Origin: Microbacterium profundi | GTDB lineage: Bacteria; Actinomycetota; Actinomycetes; Actinomycetales; Microbacteriaceae | Reading direction: 5' to 3' | DNA length: 64,000 nt | Assembly: GCF_000763375.1 (NCBI RefSeq) | Contig: NZ_JPSY01000001.1 | Span: forward strand, 1,364,001 to 1,428,000 | Part shown: positions 25,134 through 33,095 of the stretch, piece after piece | How the letters are laid out: each line of letters starts with the position of its first letter | How positions within the stretch are numbered: the first letter of the stretch is position 1 | The notes under the pieces: generated by a model | Database searches by the model: none | Told to the model about the DNA's origin: nothing | The model's input: the letters and a program-made list of their open reading frames with translations, nothing else | Program-made: the position numbers and the translations under genes

Positions 25134-25169
25134 CCGCCCACTGTACGCGGGCTGTGCTGCGCGCCGCCG

Positions 25170-25421
25170 CTACGCGCCCTCCTTCACGAGATGGATCTCG
25201 TCGGCGACGAGCCCGTGCGCTTCCCTGTGCACGGTGTTCGCGGCCTCGGCATCCGGTGCGTCGACGAGGCAGAAGATCTTCCCGCCCGGCTCGTCGACCC
25301 AATAGCGCAGGTACTTCACGTCATGCTCATCCTGCAATTGCAGGTCGGCGGCGTGCGCCTTGGCGACGTCCTCCATGCTCACGGCATCGCCGAGCGTGTG
25401 GACGTCCATGTACAGCGGCAT
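25170..25421 (-). CDS. DUF4242 (SCO4226-like nickel-binding) protein
   Basis: The 83-aa protein matches the DUF4242 pattern: MPLYMDVHTLG at the start, VAKAHAADLQLQ, VKYLRYWVDEPGGKIFCLVDAPDAEA and a final VHREAHGLVADEI. A Streptomyces member, SCO4226, binds nickel as a small ferredoxin-like fold; His and Cys residues in comparable places are present here. Single gene downstream of a repeat-containing gap. Confidence 0.85.
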   Translation of the reverse strand: MPLYMDVHTLGDAVSMEDVAKAHAADLQLQDEHDVKYLRYWVDEPGGKIFCLVDAPDAEAANTVHREAHGLVADEIHLVKEGA

Positions 25422-25597
25422 GATCCCATTCCCTTCGTCTGGAGTCGCGAAGGTAGGCGCGATCTGATGAGGCGCCCCAGCGGCCCGATACGTCGGATGC
25501 TACGCCGAACCGATGCGCGCGGCTACGGCAGTTCGCGGACCCTCCGGACGACTGCTTAACGCCTGGGTCCACACTTCTCGCCTGCGATCCGCGCATG

Positions 25598-25669
25598 ACT
25601 CCGGAGATTCTTCGCCGACAGGCACCCGCGCTGCTCGGAATCCGCGGATTCTGAAGAATCCTCCGGAGT
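25598..25669. repeat. Nested palindromic element in a gene-free gap
   Basis: Arms ACTCCGGAG-ATTCTTC (25598-25613) and GAAGAATC-CTCCGGAGT (25654-25669) enclose a second perfect palindrome GAATCCGCGGATTC (25638-25651). It lies in the 353-bp gap 25422-25774, which holds no supported gene, only this element and the regulator promoter. Confidence 0.8.
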
Positions 25670-25725
25670 TATGCGGGCGGAACGAATCACGTCCATCGCC
25701 ACAAGGCTCGACGCACTCCAGGTTC

Positions 25726-25751
25726 TATGGTTAGTTAGTCGAGTAAGCAAC
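25726..25751 (+). promoter_or_regulatory. Putative -10 box and GntR/YtrA operator
   Basis: TATGGT (25726-25731) is a possible -10 hexamer. GTTAGTTAG-TCGA-GTAAGCAAC (25730-25751) is an imperfect inverted repeat just downstream and before the regulator's ribosome binding site. Autoregulation is inferred. Confidence 0.4.
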
Positions 25752-25774
25752 CAACTGACAACCAGGAGGCATCA

Positions 25775-26170
25775 GTGATCGAAGAAGGCAAGGCGCTCTT
25801 CCTCCAGATCGCCGAGCAGATCGAGGACTCGATCCTCGACGGCTCGCTCGAGGAGGAGTCCAAGGCTCCGTCGACGAACGAGCTCGCCGCCTTCTACCGG
25901 ATCAACCCCGCCACCGCCGCGAAAGGAGTCGCCATGCTCACCGAAAAGGGAGTGCTGTACAAACGCCGCGGAATCGGCATGTTCGTGCAGACCGGAGCCC
26001 GCGAGCTTCTGCTCGGCGAGCGGCGCTCCGCTTTCGCCGACCGCTACATCGATCCCCTCCTCGCCGAAGCCCGCACGCTGGGCCTCGGCGCCGACGACCT
26101 CGCCGCGCTGCTGCGCGAGCGCGCTGCAGTCGCGGCATCCGCATCCACCACCGAAGGGAACCCCGCATGA
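25775..26170 (+). CDS. GntR-family regulator, YtrA subfamily
   Basis: The 131-aa protein has a winged helix of the GntR type (residues 5-75: LQIAEQIEDSILDGSLEEESKAPS, then LAAFYRINPATAAKGVAMLTEKGVLYKRRGIGMFV; quoted here in pieces) and only a short helical C-terminal region, which is the mark of the YtrA subfamily. GTG start with AGGAGG at 25764-25769. It is coupled by ATGA to an ABC ATPase, the standard YtrA arrangement, in which the regulator controls the transporter, often in response to cell-envelope antibiotics. Confidence 0.9.
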   Translation: MIEEGKALFLQIAEQIEDSILDGSLEEESKAPSTNELAAFYRINPATAAKGVAMLTEKGVLYKRRGIGMFVQTGARELLLGERRSAFADRYIDPLLAEARTLGLGADDLAALLRERAAVAASASTTEGNPA

Positions 26171-27072
26171 CCGCTGTCATCGAGGTGAACAACCTCTCCA
26201 AGCACTACAAGGACAAGCGCGCGCTCGACAACGTGTCGCTGTCGCTCGAGGGCGACGCCATCTACGGTCTGCTCGGTCGCAACGGCGCAGGCAAGACGAC
26301 ACTCATGTCGATCCTCACCGCGCAGAACTTCGCCACATCCGGCGACGTGAAGGTGTTCGGCGAGCACCCGTACGAGAACGCTCGAGTACTCAGCCGGATC
26401 TGCTTCGTGCGCGAGAGCCAGAAGTACCCGGATGACGCGACCCCTCGCCATGCGTTCAAAGCGGCGTCGCTGTTCTTCACCAACTGGGATCAGGAGCTCG
26501 CCGAGCAGCTGATCAAGGAATTCCAGCTGCCGATGAAGCAGACGATCAAGAAGCTCTCCCGCGGGCAGCTCTCGGCCGTCGGCGTGATCATCGGTCTCGC
26601 CTCGCGCGCCGACATCACGTTCTTCGACGAGCCGTACCTCGGTCTCGACGCGGTCGCCAGGCAGATCTTCTACGACCGCCTGCTCGAGGACTACTCCGAG
26701 CACCCGCGTACGATCATCCTGTCGTCGCACCTGATCGATGAGGTCGCCAACCTCATCGAGCGGGTCATCGTGATCGATGACGGCAAGATCCTTCTGAACG
26801 AGGAGACGGATGCCGTGCGCGATCGCGCAGTGACCGTCGTCGGTGATTCGGCCGAGGTCGACGCCTGGGTGGCGTCGCGCGAAGTGCTGCACCGCGACCA
26901 GCTCGGACGAGTGGCGTCCGTCACCGTGCTCGGCGCGCTGTCGTCCGAGGAACGCGCACAGGTCACGGCATCCGGTCTCGATCTCGCACCCGTGTCGCTT
27001 CAACAGCTCATCGTCCGCCTCACCCAGAAGGCCAGCGCAGAAAACGGCGCAGAAAACCAGGAGGTCCGCTGA
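26167..27072 (+). CDS. ABC transporter ATPase (YtrB-like)
   Basis: The 301-aa ATPase has Walker A GRNGAGKTT, a less usual signature LSRGQLSAV in place of LSGGQ and Walker B ITFFDEPYLGLD. A C-terminal extension (about 215-300) is typical of YtrB/BcrA-type exporter ATPases. It overlaps the regulator (ATGA) and the permease (TGATG). It is expected to drive the adjacent six-helix permease; the substrate is unknown. Confidence 0.9.
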   Translation: MTAVIEVNNLSKHYKDKRALDNVSLSLEGDAIYGLLGRNGAGKTTLMSILTAQNFATSGDVKVFGEHPYENARVLSRICFVRESQKYPDDATPRHAFKAASLFFTNWDQELAEQLIKEFQLPMKQTIKKLSRGQLSAVGVIIGLASRADITFFDEPYLGLDAVARQIFYDRLLEDYSEHPRTIILSSHLIDEVANLIERVIVIDDGKILLNEETDAVRDRAVTVVGDSAEVDAWVASREVLHRDQLGRVASVTVLGALSSEERAQVTASGLDLAPVSLQQLIVRLTQKASAENGAENQEVR

Positions 27073-27758
27073 TGTCCCGCACGCTCAATGTCGTCCGACT
27101 GCAGCTGATCAACAAGCAGACCTTCATCTGGGTGCCGCTGATCGTTCTCGCCGGCGCCACGCTCCTGTCAGTGCTGATCTACGCGATGATCCCCGGTGGT
27201 GAGCCTAAGTACGGCGGCGGCGGTCAAGCTCCGCTGTGGGTGTTCTTCGCGGTCGGCATGACGGCGATGACGCTGACTTTCCCGTTCTCACAGGCGATGA
27301 GCATCACCAGGCGCGAGTTCTTCGTCGGGACGTTGATCACCGCGGTGCTCGGTAGCGCGTTCATGGGCGTGCTGTTCCTGATCGGAGGGGCCATCGAGCT
27401 GCTCACCGACGGCTACGGCGTGAACGGCTACGTCTTCCACCTGCCGTGGCTGTGGGAGGCCGGTCCGCTCGGCGCATTCATCGTCTACTTCACGCTCGCC
27501 CTGTTCTTCTTCGTGGTCGGCTTCACCGGTGCCACGATCTACAAGAGCTGGGGGGCCGTGGTGATCACGGTCGTCGGAGTCGCGGTCGGCCTCTCGCTGA
27601 TCGGGATCATCTACCTCATCACGCGGCTCGAACTGTGGGAGCAGGTGTGGATCGGGATCCTCGATTTCGGAGCGCTCGGGTTGGCACTGTGGGGCCTGGT
27701 CGCGGTCGCGGTGCTCGCGGGGATCTCGTTCCTGGCGTTCCGTCGGGCGAAGCCGTAG
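27072..27758 (+). CDS. ABC transporter permease (ABC-2 type)
   Basis: The 228-aa protein has six predicted membrane helices (about 20-40, 60-85, 88-110, 135-160, 165-190, 200-223) and no large extracellular domain. Homology is only to the general class of small ABC-2 permeases encoded beside YtrA/YtrB. It is the last gene of the three-gene operon, followed directly by a hairpin. Confidence 0.85.
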   Translation: MSRTLNVVRLQLINKQTFIWVPLIVLAGATLLSVLIYAMIPGGEPKYGGGGQAPLWVFFAVGMTAMTLTFPFSQAMSITRREFFVGTLITAVLGSAFMGVLFLIGGAIELLTDGYGVNGYVFHLPWLWEAGPLGAFIVYFTLALFFFVVGFTGATIYKSWGAVVITVVGVAVGLSLIGIIYLITRLELWEQVWIGILDFGALGLALWGLVAVAVLAGISFLAFRRAKP

Positions 27759-27767
27759 TACCCGCGC

Positions 27768-27853
27768 GTTCACAACTCCTCAAGAATCGGCCCGATCCGC
27801 GTCAAATGCGCCTCGCTCGGGCCGATTCTCGTGTTCTCTGAGGAGTTGTGAAC
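27768..27853. terminator. Long palindromic bidirectional terminator/repeat
   Basis: GTTCACAACTCCTCA (27768-27782) pairs with TGAGGAGTTGTGAAC (27839-27853), and inner arms GAATCGGCCCGA and TCGGGCCGATTC pair as well. It lies between the convergent permease and ArsR genes. Confidence 0.8.
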
Positions 27854-27861
27854 GGGCCGCG

Positions 27862-28572
27862 TCAGATCGTGTCGTCGGCGGCGACGATGTCGAGGCCCCA
27901 GATGCGGGTGTCCGGATCGTCGGGGTCGTGAGCGTCCTCGACCTCTCTGATCAGCTCGTGGATCCGCCGCTCAAGCTCTTTGAACTCGGCTTCTGTCAGC
28001 CGCAGGTTCGCCTGCGCGAAGGTGCCGTGCACCACCGGGTCACGACCGGAGACGTACTCCGGAGCCCACGCCACGACCCTGCGCACCATGTCGACATGGT
28101 CGTCGGCGAGCGCCATCATCAACGTTCCGCCGAGCTCCTCGTCGGCGATCGGATGCTCAGGGGACCCGACATTCCATGACCCCTCGGTGGCCTTCCACAC
28201 CCGATCGCGCTTGTCACGGGCGTGCTCCGGCGCCTCTTCGATGAGGCCGGCGTCCGCGAGGACGCGCAGATGGAAGCTGACACTGTTGGCGGCGACTCCG
28301 AGATCGGCGGCGACGTCCGCTGCACGAGCGTGACCGCGTCCTGCGACCGCCTTGGCGATGCGACGGCGCAGCGGGTGCGCATACGCCTTGAGCATCGCGG
28401 TCGTCGCATGCCGCGCATCGGAGTGCACCCCGTCGGCGTGCGGCTCGTCCGGACGCACGTCGTCCACGGGCGCCGGGTTCGCAGGCGCCGGGTTCGCAGG
28501 CGTCGGCACGGACGACTGCTCAGGCGCCGGCACGGACGGCTGCTCGTTCACCGAATCCTTCTCGTCTGCCAT
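27862..28572 (-). CDS. ArsR-type winged-helix regulator with disordered N-terminus
   Basis: The 236-aa protein has a Pro/Ala/Glu-rich N-terminal 55 residues with PAPANPAPANPAPV-type repeats. A winged helix follows (about 58-130: LKAYAHPLRRRIAKAVAGRG, VAADLGVAANSVSFHLRVLADAGLIEEA) and a helical C-terminal region (150-215). No metal-binding cysteines are present. Divergent from an MFS transporter gene across a strong operator, so it is most likely that transporter's repressor. Confidence 0.88.
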   Translation of the reverse strand: MADEKDSVNEQPSVPAPEQSSVPTPANPAPANPAPVDDVRPDEPHADGVHSDARHATTAMLKAYAHPLRRRIAKAVAGRGHARAADVAADLGVAANSVSFHLRVLADAGLIEEAPEHARDKRDRVWKATEGSWNVGSPEHPIADEELGGTLMMALADDHVDMVRRVVAWAPEYVSGRDPVVHGTFAQANLRLTEAEFKELERRIHELIREVEDAHDPDDPDTRIWGLDIVAADDTI

Positions 28573-28592
28573 GCACTGAGTCTATCCACAAC

Positions 28593-28640
28593 AGATATTG
28601 CGCAATCTTAGTTGCGCAATATCTCTTGCGGATCTATTCT
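28593..28640 (+). promoter_or_regulatory. Perfect 13-bp-arm operator and leaderless promoter of the MFS gene
   Basis: AGATATTGCGCAA (28593-28605) and TTGCGCAATATCT (28612-28624) form a perfect inverted repeat with a 6-bp spacer. The right arm supplies a possible -35 box (TTGCGC, 28612-28617). With TATTCT as -10 (28635-28640, 17-bp spacing), transcription would start at or just before the ATG at 28648, and no ribosome binding site is present. Confidence 0.75.
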
Positions 28641-28647
28641 CGAACAC

Positions 28648-30075
28648 ATGACGACCGCAATCGCTCACCGCCTGACCCGCAACGTCCGCTACATCACGTG
28701 GCTGATCAGCGACACGGCCAAGGGCCTGGCCTCCGCGCTCTTCGGCTTCGCGATCCCGTTGATCGCGCTGTTCGTCACGAACGATCCGGCGCAGGCCGGC
28801 ATCATCAGCGCGGTCGGCATGACGATCCGCACCATCACCACCGTGTTCGGCGGCGTGCTCGCCGACCGGCACAGCCGCATCGTCATGATGATCATCGGTT
28901 CGGCCACCGGCGTCGTGCTCGCTGGCGCGTTCACCGCTCTGGCCCTGACCGATGCGCTCACCTTCGTGACGCTGCTGGTGATCGATGTCGCCCTCGCCGC
29001 GCGTGCCGGATTCTTCGACATCGCAGGCGAGAGCGCACTGAAGGAGATCGTGCCCGATGACGCGATGGGCAGGGCCCAGGCCGCGAACCAGGGACGCGAC
29101 GCCGTGCTGCAGCTCGCGGGCGGGCCGCTCGGCGGTGTGCTGCTCGCGGCGGGCGCGTGGTTGATCGGCGCAGCAATGGCCGCGTGCCACGTGATCGCGG
29201 TGGCGACGGCGTGGATGCTGCGCCGCTCCGCCCCCGATGATGCAGCCTCGAGCGCCGCAGCATCCGGCTCCGCGAGGCGCCACCCGAGGGAAAACGCAGA
29301 CGACTCGGCGCGTCTTCGGCATGTCGCGCCGCGACGCGCCGACGCCACGCCAGATGGTCTGGGTTTTCCAGAACGAGAGGCGGATGCCGCGGCATCCGAG
29401 GTCGGCCTCGCGGCCGCAGCCGCGGCCATCGGCCGCCCGAACGCGCTGCGCGAGATCGCCGAGGGATTCCGGTGGCTGTTCTCCCGACGCGATCTGCGCG
29501 GCGTCCTGTTCGTCGCGACCATCGTGAATCTCGGATTCAGCACGGCGATGACGACCGTCATCTACGCACTGCAACAGGCGGGCCACTCGACCATCACGAT
29601 CGGCCTGCTCGCGACCGGCGCGGGGGTCGCCATGCTCGTCGGCGCCCTCCTCGCCCCTCTGCTGGTGTCACGGATCCGCGCGAGCGTCGTCATCATCGGC
29701 GGACTCGGCGTCGCAACCCTTGGCGTCTTCGGGATGATCCCCGCCCGCGAACCACTGGCACTGGTGGTCGTGCTCGCAGCGACGGTGTTCTTCGTCCCTG
29801 CGGTGAACGCCGCTCTGATGGGCTACTTCATGGTCGCGACGCCGACCCAACTGCTCGGCCGGGCGAACAGCGCATCCGCCGTCCTCGGCATGGGGGCGAT
29901 GCCCCTCGCACCGCTGATCGCCGGGTTCGGACTCGCTGCGATCGGACGCGAGAACACGCTGGTCGCGGCATCCGTCCTGTGCGTGATCTCGGTGCTGCTC
30001 GCCGTCGCGAATCGAGGGCTGCGCGCACTTCCCGTCGAGGCCGGATGGTCGGCGCACGCCCGTCAGTTCGAGTGA
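28648..30075 (+). CDS. MFS transporter with long, repeat-derived central loop
   Basis: The 475-aa protein has twelve predicted helices of the MFS type, with motif-A-like GGVLADRHSR near 75-84 and a second half beginning EIAEGFRWLFSRRDLRG near 275. The loop between the halves (about residues 198-262) is unusually long and Ala/Arg-rich, and part of it is encoded by a palindromic repeat (29288-29369). Start at ATG 28648 fits the leaderless promoter. Probably exports a drug or metabolite that inactivates the divergent ArsR-type repressor. Confidence 0.88.
   Translation: MTTAIAHRLTRNVRYITWLISDTAKGLASALFGFAIPLIALFVTNDPAQAGIISAVGMTIRTITTVFGGVLADRHSRIVMMIIGSATGVVLAGAFTALALTDALTFVTLLVIDVALAARAGFFDIAGESALKEIVPDDAMGRAQAANQGRDAVLQLAGGPLGGVLLAAGAWLIGAAMAACHVIAVATAWMLRRSAPDDAASSAAASGSARRHPRENADDSARLRHVAPRRADATPDGLGFPEREADAAASEVGLAAAAAAIGRPNALREIAEGFRWLFSRRDLRGVLFVATIVNLGFSTAMTTVIYALQQAGHSTITIGLLATGAGVAMLVGALLAPLLVSRIRASVVIIGGLGVATLGVFGMIPAREPLALVVVLAATVFFVPAVNAALMGYFMVATPTQLLGRANSASAVLGMGAMPLAPLIAGFGLAAIGRENTLVAASVLCVISVLLAVANRGLRALPVEAGWSAHARQFE
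29288..29369. repeat. Palindromic element inside the MFS central loop
   Basis: The left sequence GGGAAAACGCAGAC (29288-29301) pairs imperfectly with GGTCTGGGTTTTCC (29356-29369). GGCGCGTC-like inner segments also pair. It is translated in frame as a low-complexity, Arg-rich loop. Confidence 0.6.
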
Positions 30076-30104
30076 GCCTAGGCGCGACACGGTCGAGCCC
30101 CAGC

Positions 30105-30157
30105 AGGTGTCGCTTGGTGCCGCCTCCATGACCGTCAAGCGACAACAAGCGCCACCT
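30105..30157. repeat. Dispersed palindromic repeat, family C (copy 1)
   Basis: AGGTGTCGCTTG at 30105-30116 pairs with CAAGCGACA (30136-30144), which is followed by ACAAGCGCCACCT (30145-30157). A related copy with AGGTGTCGC and ACAAGCGCCACCT lies at 56547-56599. Confidence 0.7.
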
Positions 30158-30245
30158 CGCGACCGAACCTCGCGACCGCGCTAGGCGCACGATGTATCAG
30201 CGATCCCTTGCCGCGCTCCTGGTAGATGTGAGCACAATGATCTTC

Positions 30246-30875
30246 ATGACCGACGCCTCGCCCGCAGGCGCCGTCAGCGACGGATCCGCGCGCTGGGAAC
30301 GCGCAGCTGATCTGTTCGCCGACTGGCGCTCCGGAGACAGGCGCGCCATGGATGACCTGGTGCGTCTCATGACCCCCGTGCTGTGGCACGTCGTCCGCGC
30401 ATACGGGCTCGAACGCTCACTCGCCGAAGACGTGGTGCAGTCGACGTGGCTCGCGCTCGTGCGAGGGCACGAGCGGATCGCGGACGGCCGGGCGGTCTCC
30501 GGCTGGCTCACCGTCACCGCGCGCCGTGAAGCGTGGCGCGTGAGCAAGGGCCACCGACGAGCGGATGCCACGGCTGACGATCTGCTCGAGCCGATGCTTC
30601 CACCACAGGAATCGGCCGAGGACGAGGTCGCGGCATCCGATGAGGCTCGGCGCATCTGGACCGCCGTCGGCACGCTCGACGAACGCTGCCGGCGCCTGCT
30701 GCGCATCGTGGCCTTCGACGACCGACCGGACTACGCCTCGATCGCCACCGATCTCGACATGCCGATCGGCAGCATCGGCCCGACTCGCAGACGATGCCTC
30801 GTGAAGCTGCGCACCGAGCTGGTGCGCACGGGGCTCGCACCGGCCGAGGGAGGTCATGATGAGCCGCTCGGATGA
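30246..30875 (+). CDS. ECF-like sigma-70 factor of the CHAT/subtilase cluster
   Basis: From ATG 30246 the 209-aa protein has sigma region 2 (about 28-95: MDDLVRLMTPVLWHVVRAYG, SLAEDVVQSTWLALV) and region 4 (about 140-190: RRLLRIVAFDDRPDYASIATDLD, GSIGPTRRRCLVKLR). An in-frame ATG 18 codons upstream is less likely because homology starts near DASPAG. There is no zinc-finger anti-sigma gene next to it. It overlaps the next gene by 20 bp and probably directs transcription of this four-gene set. Confidence 0.88.
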   Translation: MTDASPAGAVSDGSARWERAADLFADWRSGDRRAMDDLVRLMTPVLWHVVRAYGLERSLAEDVVQSTWLALVRGHERIADGRAVSGWLTVTARREAWRVSKGHRRADATADDLLEPMLPPQESAEDEVAASDEARRIWTAVGTLDERCRRLLRIVAFDDRPDYASIATDLDMPIGSIGPTRRRCLVKLRTELVRTGLAPAEGGHDEPLG

Positions 30876-31317
30876 AGAGTTGTTCGCGCTTCTGCGCACA
30901 GCGATCGACGAGATCGACCCGATGCCGCAAGGCCTCGTCGACCGCACGATCGCCGCAGTCGCGGTCGCTGATGTCTCGCGCGAGTACGCGCTGCTGACGC
31001 TGATGGAGAATGCGCACGCAGCCGTTCGCGGCGACAGCGACACGACCACGCTGCAGTTCAGCGACGGTGCAGCAAGCATCGTGCTGCACATCAGCCGCAC
31101 GGCGAGCGGTCGGCGCCGAGTGGACGGATGGGTGGATGCCGACGCCACGGAGCTGCGTCTGATCCAGGGAGAAGGACCGGACGAGCGCACCTGGACGGCC
31201 GTACCGGACGAGCAGGGACGGTGCGCATTCGATGAGATCCCCCCTGGGCTCAGCCGTGCGCTGCTCGTCAGCACCGGAGCTGCGAAGGATCTGCTCACGC
31301 CGCAGTTCGAAGTCTGA
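30856..31317 (+). CDS. Beta-sandwich regulatory-domain protein beside the sigma factor
   Basis: The 153-aa protein starts at ATG 30856 or 30859 (GAGGGAGG upstream). It has an N-terminal helical segment (ELFALLRTAIDEIDPMPQGL) and a C-terminal domain like a carboxypeptidase-regulatory beta-sandwich (RRVDGWVDADATELRLIQGE, then CAFDEIPPGLSRALL). No membrane segment. In position it takes the place of an anti-sigma factor, and I infer such a role, but the fold is not a known anti-sigma domain. Confidence 0.7.
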   Translation: MMSRSDEELFALLRTAIDEIDPMPQGLVDRTIAAVAVADVSREYALLTLMENAHAAVRGDSDTTTLQFSDGAASIVLHISRTASGRRRVDGWVDADATELRLIQGEGPDERTWTAVPDEQGRCAFDEIPPGLSRALLVSTGAAKDLLTPQFEV

Positions 31318-31361
31318 GAGCGACGACGAGTCCGGCGCTGACGCAGTAGAGAGGGAGAGCA

Positions 31362-32939
31362 ATGGAGCACCCGAGAGGCTGGAGCTGGCAGGACCGCGCC
31401 GAGGGGTCGATCCCCCGTGGTGCGGCACTCGATCCCGGTGTGGATCCCGTCGAGGGCATCCGCGCGTTCCCCACGGCCTACCTGCCGGATCGGATGCTGA
31501 TCACCGAGCATCCCGATGACGAGAACGGTGCCTACGATCGCGACCTCAAGGCACTGATGGAGGCCGCGGGGGCCTTCGGATGGCGGCTGCAGGTCGAAGA
31601 GGACGACGTGCTGCGTGCTGGGCGACGCCCGAACACTCTCCCCGACGTTCCTGGGTTGCATCGCGCCCGACTCACGACACCGGACGAGCCGGGTGCGGGC
31701 GAATCGCCCGTGGCGCCGGATGCCTGGCGCGTGCTCCAGCGCGCGCGCAAGATCACCCGCGATCCGATGCCGCGTGCCGGCCTCGAGCACGTGCTCGCGA
31801 TCGATCCCGTCGGGCTGAATCCGTTCACGCGCACGAACCCCTTCACGCGGACGAACCCGTTCACCCGATCCAATCCGGTGCGCGGCGCGGGCGCGGTCGG
31901 CAGCGACGACTACATGGAACCGGGTCGTGGCGGCAGGCAGCCGATCGCCTGGATCGGCGCCGCACCGGTGCGCACTGCGGACCCTGAGACCGGGCGCAGG
32001 GCGGTCGTCGCGGTGCTCGACACTGGATGCGGGGCGCACGAGTGGCTGCCCGATTCGATCGTGACCAGGACGGTCGAGCTGGATGGAACACCGATCGGCC
32101 TCACCGGCGCTGACGATCCCGAGGTCTACCCCGACCTCTACGGGCAGCTCGACGGCGAGATCGATGCGGTGGCAGGGCACGGCACGTTCATCGCGGGTCT
32201 GGTACGCCAGACCGCTCCGGATGCCGACATCCTCTCGATCCGCATCGCAGGGTCACTCGGAGTGGTGGATGAGACGACGTTCCTGCGGGCCCTTGCGGCC
32301 GTCGTCGAGCTGCACCGGCGGTTCGTGGAGGGAGCAGAGGGCGGTCGGCCGATCGACGTGCTGAATCTGTCACTCGGCTACTACCACGAGACTCCGAAGG
32401 ACGGACAGTTCTCGCTGCTGTTGTACGAGCTGCTGCGCACGGCGCGCCGACTGGGCATGGTGGTCGTGTGCTCGGCCGGCAACGACGCGATCGATCGCCC
32501 GTCGTTCCCCGCGTCGCTGTGGGCGTGGCCGGGTGCCGACAACGGCCTGTCGACCGACAAAGCCGTCCCGCTCGTCTCGGTCGGGGCGCTCAACCCCTCC
32601 CGCCGATCTCTGGCGCTGTTCTCCAACGTCGGGCCATGGGTGCGCGTGTTCGCGCCCGGCGCCGCTGTCGTCTCGACGACTCCCGCCTTCACGGGCGGGA
32701 CGCAGGCCGTCACCAGGGATGACGTCGGCGACCTGCCCCGCGAGACGATCGATCCGGACGACTATCGCGGCGGTTTCGCGGCCTGGAGCGGCACGTCGTT
32801 CGCTGCGCCGTACGTGGCGGGGAAGATCGCCGCCAGGCTCGATGACCTCCCGCACGACGGCTGCGCACCCGCAGCAGTGGTGAAGAAGGCGACGGATGCC
32901 GTGCTGAAAGAGCTGCCGCCCGTCGCGCCGTTCGGGTAG
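31362..32939 (+). CDS. Cytoplasmic S8 (subtilisin-like) serine protease with NPFTRT repeats
   Basis: The 525-aa protein has the S8 catalytic triad at D220 (VLDTGCG), H273 (GHGTFIAG) and S479 (SGTSFAAP), plus the oxyanion Asn in SAGND. There is no signal peptide or membrane segment, unlike most subtilases. Before the protease domain, residues 153-172 carry three copies of the hexamer NPFTR(T/S) and a final NP. It lies between the sigma-associated gene and the CHAT gene; GGGAG precedes the ATG. Confidence 0.9.
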   Translation: MEHPRGWSWQDRAEGSIPRGAALDPGVDPVEGIRAFPTAYLPDRMLITEHPDDENGAYDRDLKALMEAAGAFGWRLQVEEDDVLRAGRRPNTLPDVPGLHRARLTTPDEPGAGESPVAPDAWRVLQRARKITRDPMPRAGLEHVLAIDPVGLNPFTRTNPFTRTNPFTRSNPVRGAGAVGSDDYMEPGRGGRQPIAWIGAAPVRTADPETGRRAVVAVLDTGCGAHEWLPDSIVTRTVELDGTPIGLTGADDPEVYPDLYGQLDGEIDAVAGHGTFIAGLVRQTAPDADILSIRIAGSLGVVDETTFLRALAAVVELHRRFVEGAEGGRPIDVLNLSLGYYHETPKDGQFSLLLYELLRTARRLGMVVVCSAGNDAIDRPSFPASLWAWPGADNGLSTDKAVPLVSVGALNPSRRSLALFSNVGPWVRVFAPGAAVVSTTPAFTGGTQAVTRDDVGDLPRETIDPDDYRGGFAAWSGTSFAAPYVAGKIAARLDDLPHDGCAPAAVVKKATDAVLKELPPVAPFG

Positions 32940-32961
32940 GTCGCTGACGCTCGGCTGATCG

Positions 32962-33050
32962 CGGTACAGATGTCAGTGGATTTTCACAGATGTCGGTCGA
33001 AACACCGTGTTTGAACCGACATCTGTACTTTTGGGCCGACATCTGTACCG
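32962..33050. repeat. Dispersed palindromic repeat, family B (copy 3)
   Basis: CGGTACAGATGTCAG at the left pairs with two copies of CCGACATCTGTAC at the right (ending GTACCG at 33050), and the inner AAACACCGTGTTT is itself palindromic. It occupies most of the 156-bp gap between the protease and CHAT genes. Confidence 0.8.
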
Positions 33051-33095
33051 GGGCCGCGGCTTCCGCGCGGGCCGCGAACACGGCATCCTGAGGCA

